DNA of 21,630 nt from Bacteriovorax stolpii (lineage in GTDB: Bacteria; Bdellovibrionota; Bacteriovoracia; Bacteriovoracales; Bacteriovoracaceae). The notes under the pieces are model-generated. The model was not told the DNA's origin. It worked only from the letters and a program-made list of their open reading frames with translations, and made no database searches. Below, piece after piece: positions 7,154-13,947 of the stretch. Each line of letters opens with the position of its first letter. Position 1 is the first letter of the stretch. Location: positions 1 to 21,630 of the forward strand of contig CAMDDI010000015.1 of NCBI GenBank assembly GCA_945890905.1, given 5' to 3'. Position numbers and translations under genes: made by a program.

Positions 7154-7789
7154 ATGACAAACCTAATTGATATTATTCTTCACCTCGATCAGCACCTTCT
7201 TTCATGGATTGCCATCTTTGGCCCTTGGATTTATGTTCTCATGTTTCTCATTATATTTTGTGAAACGGGCCTTGTGGTGACTCCATTCTTACCAGGTGAT
7301 TCTCTTCTGTTTGCGTTGGGTGCTCTTTCTGCTTTGGATGATGGACTCAATGTATGGATACTTTTGGGAACACTCACTGTGGCAGGAATTATAGGGGATA
7401 CGGTTAATTACCAAATTGGAAAATATCTTGGGCCAAAAGTCTTTGACCGAGAAAATAGATTCTTCAAAAAAGAATATTTGCTACAGACTCAAGCGTTCTA
7501 TGAGAAGTGGGGATCTTTTACCATTGTGGCCGCACGGTTTGCTCCAATAGCCCGGACATTTGCACCATTTGTCGCCGGTATTGGGGCCATGGAATACAAA
7601 AAATTTATTTCCTTTAATATTATTGGGGCCATTGCCTGGGTCTTTACATTTATTCTCGCTGGACATTTTTTTGGTAATTTGCCAGTCATTAAGAGAAATT
7701 TCCATATCGTAATCTTCGGTGTAATCTTCGTTTCTATTCTTCCCATGTTCGTTCCATGGATAAAAAGCAAACTTCAACCTCAGAGATGA
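7154..7789 (+). CDS. DedA-family membrane transporter
   Basis: A 211-residue polytopic inner-membrane protein of the DedA/VTT superfamily. Its members include undecaprenyl-phosphate recycling flippases and proton-dependent proteins of the E. coli YqjA/YghB type. The essential acidic and basic residues are all present: Glu37 (FCETGLVV), Asp49 (FLPGDSLLF), Arg128 and Arg134 (AARFAPIARTFAPFVAG), the same spacing as E. coli YqjA Glu39, Asp51, Arg130 and Arg136. GDTVNYQIGKYLG at 81-93 and GAIAWV in the C-terminal half are also typical. I start at the ATG at 7154, because the longer reading frame from 7067 would only overlap the barrel gene with a non-hydrophobic extension. It follows the barrel gene by 13 nt without a clear Shine-Dalgarno, so it probably shares module A's transcript; module B has no equivalent. 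Confidence 0.9.
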   Translation: MTNLIDIILHLDQHLLSWIAIFGPWIYVLMFLIIFCETGLVVTPFLPGDSLLFALGALSALDDGLNVWILLGTLTVAGIIGDTVNYQIGKYLGPKVFDRENRFFKKEYLLQTQAFYEKWGSFTIVAARFAPIARTFAPFVAGIGAMEYKKFISFNIIGAIAWVFTFILAGHFFGNLPVIKRNFHIVIFGVIFVSILPMFVPWIKSKLQPQR

Positions 7790-8112
7790 AATTAATTTTA
7801 GTTTTGTAATGAACTCACCCGTATATGCATGGGCATTTTATTTACTCCACTTAGGGCCTAGCAGGTTATAATAATATCAACTTGTCAGCACCCACCTATG
7901 CTGTAGAGAGTTTCCTACCAGAGCAATTTGGCTTTCGGTTTAGAGACCGAAAAACTTATGCGATTTTAATCAGTTACGAGCTTCTCTGGTCCCTTGTTTT
8001 GTCTAGTTTGTTGACACCACCCTCGAAGATTTACATTCTAGTCCTATTTCTCATGAGTCTGATGCTGAACTGATCTAGAATCCAAGTATCACTACCTAAT
8101 GATGGATGGATT
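7790..8112. other. 323-nt intergenic region with a hairpin and possible promoter
   Basis: I see no convincing gene here. A frame from the TTG at 7882 to 8073 encodes 63 residues (second half hydrophobic) but has no ribosome-binding site and no family resemblance. The region contains an isolated TATAAT (7867-7872), a hairpin (arms TTTCGGT 7933-7939 and ACCGAAA 7946-7952, 6-nt loop) and a perfect TTGACA (8011-8016). A small RNA or a degenerate gene cannot be excluded. Confidence 0.4.
8011..8037 (+). promoter_or_regulatory. Possible promoter for the four-cysteine secreted protein
   Basis: A consensus -35 TTGACA (8011-8016) is followed after 15 bp by TACATT (8032-8037). The spacing is short and the -10 weak; another -10-like box, TAGAAT, lies at 8076-8081 without a -35. 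A 5' leader of roughly 70 nt would precede the ATG at 8113. Tentative. Confidence 0.3.
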
Positions 8113-8493
8113 ATGAAATTTTATGTCTCAATTCTTTTATTTCTCTTAAGCTTTTACGCCAAAGCTGAAAGCAACTGTGACATCCGCTTAGGAAAATCTG
8201 TTGGAGTTAAAGTTGTGGAGTTTACCTCAGGAAATGTTATTCACTCAAAGATGGCCGTGAAGGATACATCGGCCGATGCTTTGGCCGAAGAATTAGTAAG
8301 TCTTCAAGATTTGGGAATTTGCACCGATAAAATTGATAAGCAAAAATGCACGTTGAAATTTGAAAAAGCGGCGAAGACAAACTTCATTTCTTTCTACCGC
8401 GGATCTGACCGCTGGCTTACTTGGGGATTAACCTCCAAAGAGAAGGCCCAGAATTTTGTGAAAAATTTAAAACGAGTTGGTTTTTGTTCTTAG
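8113..8493 (+). CDS. Small secreted four-cysteine protein of unknown function
   Basis: A 126-residue protein I do not recognise. The signal peptide spans residues 1 to about 18 (cleavage after AKA). The mature part has exactly four cysteines (22, 70, 79, 125), which suggests two disulfides in the periplasm or outside the cell. The two halves end alike: ADALAEELVSLQDLGIC (54-70) and KAQNFVKNLKRVGFC (111-125). This suggests a duplicated strand-helix unit with paired cysteines. GGATGGA a few bases before the ATG may serve as a weak ribosome-binding site. It stands alone between a non-coding stretch and a strong terminator, so it is probably monocistronic. Confidence 0.7.
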   Translation: MKFYVSILLFLLSFYAKAESNCDIRLGKSVGVKVVEFTSGNVIHSKMAVKDTSADALAEELVSLQDLGICTDKIDKQKCTLKFEKAAKTNFISFYRGSDRWLTWGLTSKEKAQNFVKNLKRVGFCS

Positions 8494-8497
8494 ATAA

Positions 8498-8522
8498 AAA
8501 AGGGCCCTTGTGGGGCCCTTTT
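8498..8522. terminator. Bidirectional rho-independent terminator
   Basis: The arms AAAAGGGCCC (8498-8507) and GGGCCCTTTT (8513-8522) pair perfectly around a TTGTG loop. T-runs follow the GC-rich stem on either strand. It lies between the convergent stops at 8493 and 8528 and should end transcription from both sides. Confidence 0.9.
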
Positions 8523-8527
8523 GATTT

Positions 8528-9607
8528 TTAGTCGTTTAAGAGTTCTGGTAGACGAGAGTAGATACCATCAAAGCTAGTCGCTCTGTGTTTGTTCCAAAGA
8601 AAATCTGGACGATCAGCTGATTCCCAAGCACCACCAACAATATTTCCCATAGCATCTAGTTCCAAACGATACTGGTAAGCCACTTTGGTAATCACTTGCT
8701 CTTTAGTTCCGTAAACAACATTCCAAGTAGGATCTGATTCATCAGTATAATAGAAGTCAGTTGCGACACGTACTTCGTAAGCGGCATTTGAAGCAGCTCC
8801 ACGAGAAACTGGCAACCAGGCGCTGATCACGCGAGTCTGATATCCATAAGCAGGTTGATTCCAGATTTCATTGTAACGGTCAACATCAACCAAGAAACCT
8901 TCTTTTTGAATTCCGAATTTGTTAGCGATGATGATGTGAAATGCACCGGCATTCAAATCTTCATTACATCCTCTCGCTCCACCAAGCCAGCTTCCGAAAT
9001 AACAACGAAGTCCAACTTGATCAGTATCTTGATCATCAGTATAGAAAGCGTAGTAGAAACTCAAAACACCTTTGATATCGGCAGAACCAAAAGGAATGGC
9101 AATTCCATCTGGGTTCACAACAGTTTTTGGAGTTGGCTCAGAGTGATTAAGTGCGGCTGGTGCCCAACCATGACAAATGCCGGCCCAATCTTTAGCGCGC
9201 TTAGAAGCTGAGCTGTAAACAATTTGCTTCAAAGGATAATCATAGCGTCCTAAAAAGAGATCATATTTTTCTGCAGGAGAAAGAGTGGCAATTTGCTCTT
9301 GAGACATACGCTTAACTTGATCACGGTTTGGAGAATAGTAATCAAAAGTTTCTTTAAGAGGTGAGTTCCAACGATTTCCGATACTGCCTTTATTTGAAGG
9401 CCAGTAAGTACTTGACCAGGCCTTAGTTCCTGCATCAAAGAAGCCTTCAGTAGGTAGTTCAGCAAGTCTATATTTAAAACCAGAACTCATGATTTCAGGA
9501 GCAGAGAATCCTTGCCATGCTTCATCAACATAGATTTCTGCTTGTGACTGAGCAAAGACTCTGCCTGTGGCACAAAGCGAGAGGACCATCAAACTGATGT
9601 ACTTCAT
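8528..9607 (-). CDS. Secreted transglutaminase-elicitor-like protein, copy 1
   Basis: A 359-residue secreted protein with a signal peptide (residues 1 to about 20, ending VFAQ). It resembles the transglutaminase-elicitor family (oomycete GP42-type proteins and bacterial homologues). A papain-like triad is in place: Cys145 in GICHGW, His224 in AGAFHI, Asp241 or Asp243 in VDVDRYNEIWNQP. Other conserved blocks are STYWPSNKGSIGNRW (66-80), DGIAIPFGSADIK (167-179) and the paired Cys202 and Cys214. Family members cross-link glutamine and lysine side chains; whether this one does is unknown. I chose the ATG at 9607, which has GGAG 5 nt upstream and gives an ordinary signal peptide, over the GTG at 9634. 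It lies 54 nt downstream of its paralogue at 9662-10720, probably on the same transcript. Confidence 0.72.
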   Translation of the reverse strand: MKYISLMVLSLCATGRVFAQSQAEIYVDEAWQGFSAPEIMSSGFKYRLAELPTEGFFDAGTKAWSSTYWPSNKGSIGNRWNSPLKETFDYYSPNRDQVKRMSQEQIATLSPAEKYDLFLGRYDYPLKQIVYSSASKRAKDWAGICHGWAPAALNHSEPTPKTVVNPDGIAIPFGSADIKGVLSFYYAFYTDDQDTDQVGLRCYFGSWLGGARGCNEDLNAGAFHIIIANKFGIQKEGFLVDVDRYNEIWNQPAYGYQTRVISAWLPVSRGAASNAAYEVRVATDFYYTDESDPTWNVVYGTKEQVITKVAYQYRLELDAMGNIVGGAWESADRPDFLWNKHRATSFDGIYSRLPELLND

Positions 9608-9661
9608 ATAAACTCCAAGTAAGTATAAGGCCACTCACGTGACCTTCGGTATTTTCGAAAA

Positions 9662-10720
9662 TTAGTTTTTTAAAAGTAATGGAAGTCGGGCAAGAATACC
9701 TTGAAAGGAAGTTTCTTTTGGTCGACTCCAAACAAAGTCAGGTCTCTCTTCAGATTCCCATGCTCCACCAACAATTTGTCCTTGAGAATCAAGTTCCAAT
9801 CGATAGATTAATTCTTTTTTAGCAAAGACTTGATTGTTTGTTCCAAAATTTGGATACCAAGATGGCTCGTCTTCATCTACATACCAAACCGTCGTGGCCA
9901 ATTTCAATTCGCTTACTGCATTCCTAGCAGCACTCGGTGAAGGCCGGGTATAAGTTCCCACTACACGTGATGAATAACCAATCACTGGTTGATTCCAAAC
10001 TTCATCCCATCTTTCGACATCCATTACAAACCCTTCTTTCTGCAGAGCAATTTTATTTGTAAGTACGATATGGAAAGCACCAGCATTTAAATCATCATCA
10101 CAAGCACGCTGGCCACCAGTCCATCGACCAAAATTACAACGCTGACCAATTTGCCGGGCCGGGGCTGCATCAACATGCCAAGCATAGTAGTAACTCAAAA
10201 GTGCTTTCACATCGGCTGAACCGAAAGGAACATTGATTCCATCAGGGTTTCTTAAAGTCACGGCCGTTGGTTCGTCATACATCAAAGATACGAGGGCCCA
10301 ACCGTGACAAATTCCTTCCCATTCTTTCCCATCACGGCGAGCGTGAGAGTAAACTTCTTGTTTCAAGGGAAAATCATAACGACCCATAAAAATGTCATAT
10401 TTTTCAGAAGGAGACAGAGTTGAAAGCTGATTTGCGTTCATGCGAAAAATTTGATCTCGAGTAGGAGACACAAAATCATATTGATCTTTTTCACGACGGC
10501 TATTCCAGCGATTATTAATCCCGCCTTTAATTGAAGGCCAGTAGTGACCAGACCAACCACGTGGTCCATAGAAAATGGCGCCTTCTAGAGGAAGATCATA
10601 GAGGCGGTGAGTGAAGCCTGAGCGAATAATATCTGGATTTGAAAGACCGTCCCATTCGCTAAAGGCCAGGGCCGTGCCTGACAAAACTAAGCCTATCAAC
10701 GCTGTACCAATGAAATTCAT
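9662..10720 (-). CDS. Secreted transglutaminase-elicitor-like protein, copy 2
   Basis: A 352-residue paralogue of the downstream gene, conserved along the whole length. The signal peptide covers about residues 1-19. Putative catalytic residues are Cys138 (GICHGW), His217 (AGAFHI) and Asp234 (MDVERWDEVWNQP), with the same cysteine pair (Cys195 and Cys207) and the HYWPSIKGGINNRWN block at 59-73. One difference is ALVSLMYDEP after the catalytic Cys where copy 1 has APAALNHSEP, so substrate preference may differ. The ATG at 10720 has an AGGGAG ribosome-binding site 5 nt upstream; the longer frame from 10780 adds an unlikely N-terminus. It is first in the two-gene minus-strand unit and is divergent from module B, with an 8+1+8 palindrome in the shared upstream region. 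Confidence 0.72.
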   Translation of the reverse strand: MNFIGTALIGLVLSGTALAFSEWDGLSNPDIIRSGFTHRLYDLPLEGAIFYGPRGWSGHYWPSIKGGINNRWNSRREKDQYDFVSPTRDQIFRMNANQLSTLSPSEKYDIFMGRYDFPLKQEVYSHARRDGKEWEGICHGWALVSLMYDEPTAVTLRNPDGINVPFGSADVKALLSYYYAWHVDAAPARQIGQRCNFGRWTGGQRACDDDLNAGAFHIVLTNKIALQKEGFVMDVERWDEVWNQPVIGYSSRVVGTYTRPSPSAARNAVSELKLATTVWYVDEDEPSWYPNFGTNNQVFAKKELIYRLELDSQGQIVGGAWESEERPDFVWSRPKETSFQGILARLPLLLKN

Positions 10721-10751
10721 GAAAGCTCCCTGTATAAGAGAACTTTGTAGT

Positions 10752-10768
10752 TTTTGCGCAGCGCAAAA
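10752..10768. promoter_or_regulatory. Palindromic putative operator TTTTGCGC-A-GCGCAAAA
   Basis: This is a perfect 8+1+8 inverted repeat, 32 nt upstream of the start of the transglutaminase-like copy 2 and about 90 nt upstream of the module B -35 box. The one-base centre is too short for an RNA hairpin loop, so a dimeric DNA-binding protein is the more natural reader. It could act on both divergent units. Confidence 0.5.
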
Positions 10769-10856
10769 GTACACCTTCAAGGGTCATACATGTACATTTT
10801 ACAGGTTCCCGAGTGGAGTAGTCGGGCAGGGAGAGTTTTGGTGATTTTTGCCTTAA

Positions 10857-10884
10857 TTGAGGTCTCTGGAAGTCGAGATATACT
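10857..10884 (+). promoter_or_regulatory. Sigma70-type promoter of module B
   Basis: The -35 TTGAGG (10857-10862), a 16-bp spacer and the -10 TATACT (10879-10884) match the module A promoter design. Transcription should start near 10891, leaving a short leader of about 26 nt that contains the AAGGA ribosome-binding site. Confidence 0.6.
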
Positions 10885-10916
10885 TAAAGTCGACGACCGA
10901 ATCTCTAAGGAATATT

Positions 10917-12287
10917 ATGAGAAGTTTTTTAATAGTTTTAAGCATTTTGCTTTCTTCATTTTCTGCAATGGCCCAGAAGAATGTAGCTGTTGTGAAACTT
11001 TTGCGCGGAGAAGTTGATGTCGTCAACGTAGGAAAAACTACCAGACTTAAAGATGGGGATTGGGTGGTGGATGGATCTGTTATTAAAACTGCGGAGAAGA
11101 GTTTTGTAAAATTGGTTTTCACTGATAAATCTCAAATGAATATGGGTCCTAGTTCAGAAATGCGCATTGAAAAATTCACTGATAAAGATGCTAGTGTGAT
11201 CGAACTAGTAAAAGGTAAAGTCCGCTCTCAAGTGACAAAGGATTATTTGCAGATTCAAAATAAAGACCGCTCTAAAATGTTTATTAAAACTCAAAATGCT
11301 GTTCTGGGTATTCGTGGTACGGATTTTATGGTTTCAACCAATGGTATTAATACTGCGACTGTCCTATTTGAAGGTGAAGTTGTCTTCAATAAAATTGATT
11401 CACCAGGATCACTGAGCACAGAAAAACTAGAGCAAATCGTCGATAGTGGTGTTCGAATTATGCCAGGTGAGTTTTCAGTAATGGATGCAGCAGGAGCTTC
11501 TCCTACAGTGCCGTCCCTTCTGAATGTAAACCAACTTGAAAAATTAGAGAAAAATGAAAACTTCGATACCGAAAGATCTCCAGGAAGTGACAGTGCTAGT
11601 GGAGAAGCTAAATCTGTAGTACCTCCCGGTCTCACTGGTGCAGCAGTCAGCAATACTGCTGAAACGCTGAAAACTGAAGTGGCCCAAGCAACTCCAGTTG
11701 TAGCAGGTGCTAGCTCTACTGCTGTGTCGCCTCCCTCAGCTGCAAGTTCCGCAGCAGCTGCAAAAAGCGCAGAAGGCTTTTCAAATGGTGATTCTGTCAA
11801 ACCGGCCAATGGTTCTTTTGTTCATATTGAATCAGGTGTCATTATCCCTCCTGGTCCCGGTAGTGTGCTAGATCCCAACACCAATACATTTATTCCCAGT
11901 CAGAGTGGAAAAATTTCAGCCGATGGAAGTTATGTACCTCCAAAAAATGTTGAGATCACTAATGACGGGAAAATCTTGGTCGCTGTAGCTGATACTGCGA
12001 CTGGAACTGTAAAAGTCCAAGAAGTTCCTAAGCCCTCTGTTGTATTTTCAAATACGGGTGTGAGTTTGGCCAAGGTAAGTGAAGTTTTGGTGAACTCACC
12101 TACAGCAGCTTCCGGTCCAGCGGCCATCGCCGCAGGTCCGAAAAATGATATCTTGAATAAGAACTTTGTTCCTTCTGGTTTGAGTGACGTGAGTAATAAT
12201 CAACGTAATCAGACAGGTGGCATTCAAGACGTAGCTCAGCAAGTGAATATTAAAACCACTACAGATGTGACAATTCAGGTTCAATAA
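10917..12287 (+). CDS. Secreted FecR-domain protein, module B
   Basis: A 456-residue paralogue of the module A FecR protein. The signal peptide is residues 1 to about 20 (ending SAMAQ). The FecR domain spans about 21-157 (LRGEVDVV, DGDWVVDG, FVKLVFTDKSQMNMGP, KGKVRSQVTKDYLQI, NAVLGIRGTDF, FEGEVVF). The linker is Ala/Ser/Pro-rich rather than Ser/Asn-rich, yet the island at about 293-353 (KPANGSFVHIESG, PPGPGSVLDPN, DGSYVPPKNVEIT) and the C-terminal NDILNKNFVP motif are retained, so both are under constraint. I chose the ATG at 10917, with AAGGA 5 nt upstream and a normal signal peptide, over the TTG at 10857, which lies in the -35 box. The barrel gene follows after 31 nt. The biological role is unknown; no sigma factor or receptor is nearby. 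Confidence 0.85.
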   Translation: MRSFLIVLSILLSSFSAMAQKNVAVVKLLRGEVDVVNVGKTTRLKDGDWVVDGSVIKTAEKSFVKLVFTDKSQMNMGPSSEMRIEKFTDKDASVIELVKGKVRSQVTKDYLQIQNKDRSKMFIKTQNAVLGIRGTDFMVSTNGINTATVLFEGEVVFNKIDSPGSLSTEKLEQIVDSGVRIMPGEFSVMDAAGASPTVPSLLNVNQLEKLEKNENFDTERSPGSDSASGEAKSVVPPGLTGAAVSNTAETLKTEVAQATPVVAGASSTAVSPPSAASSAAAAKSAEGFSNGDSVKPANGSFVHIESGVIIPPGPGSVLDPNTNTFIPSQSGKISADGSYVPPKNVEITNDGKILVAVADTATGTVKVQEVPKPSVVFSNTGVSLAKVSEVLVNSPTAASGPAAIAAGPKNDILNKNFVPSGLSDVSNNQRNQTGGIQDVAQQVNIKTTTDVTIQVQ

Positions 12288-12318
12288 AGTTAGATTTTTA
12301 CGATAAGTTGTTTGGAGA

Positions 12319-13947
12319 ATGATGATTAAGTTATTGGCATGGATGCTGATGTTCACTATTTCTTTATGCGTCTTGGCCCAAGATGCGCAAGTTGCAGTAC
12401 CTCAAGCTAAAGATGATGGTCTGTTTAAAAAAGCATCCACACTTTTTGCTCAAGGAAAGTATCTCTCTACCATTGAAGAATTGAAAACCTTAGAAGTTAG
12501 ACTGCTCAACGATTCCACTTCCAGCCGCTCAAATTTGGGTCTTATTTATTACTGGAAGGGGATGACGCACAATCGCCTGCAAGAATATACTGACGCCATT
12601 GCTAATTTCGATAAGGCCCTGGGCCATGATTATTCTCCACTTGATCTCAACTACGAATATGGGCAGGCCCTCTTTGCTGCTGATAAATTAGAAGAGGCCC
12701 GCCTTCAGTTTAAAGAATCTCTCAATAAAAAATTTAAACGTGGTGTCTCCCTTTACTATATTGCCTTTGTCTCTAAAGAATTAGGGGATAAGAAAAAAGC
12801 ACTGACGTTCTTTCAGGCGGTGGATAAGCTTGAGAAAGAAGAAGCTGCGGAAGTTCAACAAGCAGCAGAGATGCAAATTGCCGATATTTACCTGGAGCAA
12901 GTTGAATCAGGCAAAGACGCCTTTAAAGGTGTTGAGCAGTATGTGATTCCTCAGTATGAGCGAGCTTTCAAAGTTGATGAAGAATCTCCTCTTGCTCCTC
13001 AAATAAAAGAGAAAATCGTCAACCTTCAGCGTAAGTATGAACTCATATTGTTTAATTTGCGCAACGGCAGACCCACTCTTAACCCACCTTACTTCTTGCG
13101 GGTTTCCCAAGAAATAAGTGATGACAGTAACGTCACTTTTTCACCAACTGAAACCACCATATCTAAATCCAAGCAGTCTTCAATGTATTCAAAAACGGAT
13201 GTCATCGGTCGCTATACTTTGTACTTAAAAAACTTCATGAGCTTTGCCCCTGAACTTCGTATGAACAATACATATTATTTTAACCGTGTGCCTGAGATTT
13301 ATCGAAACGATAACCGCTTATTTGCTCCGGCCCTCCGTACTGCCTATGAACATACTCTTTGGGAAAAGCAGGCTTCAACTTTATTTGACTACGAATACAG
13401 TTATGCTCAAAGAGATGTGAACGCAAAAGAGAAATTAGAATTTAGCTCCCGCTCAAATACCTTCATGCTTGGAGAGCGATTTAATTTCTTTGCTTCAGGG
13501 GAGACGATCTTAAGGATTCGTAAAAGAGCTTTCACAAGCTATGCATCCGCATCGAATTCAAATACTACCAGCTTTGTTCTTGAGCAGATAAAAAGTATCG
13601 CGACCAATACGTTAATTATTTATTTTAGTTATGATCAGACCCGTGTAAAGAATGAGGCTTTTGATACTAATGCCATGACACTGAGAACTGATTTAATTAT
13701 GGCGAGAGTTAAAGATTGGTTCACACCAAGTGTGGGGTTGTCTCTAACAAGTACAGACCCTATCAATAACCGTGCTGCACGAGGGCAGGAGCTTCTAATT
13801 AATCCCAACACCCGAATTACTAAAACTTTTGGAAAGAGCTTCCGGGTAAATTTAAAGTATGAGTATCAGAAGAATAAATCAGAAGATACGGCCAACTTCG
13901 CTTTCAAAAAGCAACTTTATGGTATGGAACTAGAGTACTTATTTTAA
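12319..13947 (+). CDS. TPR and outer-membrane beta-barrel protein, module B
   Basis: A 542-residue paralogue of the module A barrel protein. After a signal peptide (residues 1 to about 20) come TPR-like units (LFKKASTLFAQGKYLSTIEEL, GLIYYWKGMTHNRLQEY, YEYGQALFAADKLEEARLQF, SLYYIAFVSKELGDKKKA). The barrel begins at PPYFLRVSQE and ends in LELEYLF-type residues (MELEYLF). The segment DSNVTFSP-x-ETTISK just after the TPR-barrel junction, and NNTYYFNRV and TSFVLEQIK further in, are nearly identical between the copies, more so than several TPR helices. GGAG lies 1 nt before the first ATG and 4 nt before an immediately following second ATG (12322), which may be the real start. The 3' end overlaps the convergent kinase gene by 9 nt. 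Confidence 0.8.
   Translation: MMIKLLAWMLMFTISLCVLAQDAQVAVPQAKDDGLFKKASTLFAQGKYLSTIEELKTLEVRLLNDSTSSRSNLGLIYYWKGMTHNRLQEYTDAIANFDKALGHDYSPLDLNYEYGQALFAADKLEEARLQFKESLNKKFKRGVSLYYIAFVSKELGDKKKALTFFQAVDKLEKEEAAEVQQAAEMQIADIYLEQVESGKDAFKGVEQYVIPQYERAFKVDEESPLAPQIKEKIVNLQRKYELILFNLRNGRPTLNPPYFLRVSQEISDDSNVTFSPTETTISKSKQSSMYSKTDVIGRYTLYLKNFMSFAPELRMNNTYYFNRVPEIYRNDNRLFAPALRTAYEHTLWEKQASTLFDYEYSYAQRDVNAKEKLEFSSRSNTFMLGERFNFFASGETILRIRKRAFTSYASASNSNTTSFVLEQIKSIATNTLIIYFSYDQTRVKNEAFDTNAMTLRTDLIMARVKDWFTPSVGLSLTSTDPINNRAARGQELLINPNTRITKTFGKSFRVNLKYEYQKNKSEDTANFAFKKQLYGMELEYLF

Noticed and set aside
7882..8073. A 63-residue reading frame with a hydrophobic second half
   Set aside because: It starts at TTG with no ribosome-binding site, matches no family I recognise, and contains a hairpin and a TTGACA element. 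It is left inside the intergenic entry.
9608..9634. GTG start for transglutaminase-like copy 1
   Set aside because: The extension adds nine residues before a good signal peptide and lies upstream of the GGAG site serving the ATG at 9607.
10808..10826. Short hairpin (CCCGA and TCGGG) upstream of module B
   Set aside because: A 5-bp stem with a 9-nt loop and no T-run is too weak to interpret.
10857..10916. Longer N-terminus for the module B FecR protein
   Set aside because: The TTG start lies in the -35 box and the extension precedes a normal signal peptide. The ATG at 10917 has an AAGGA site.
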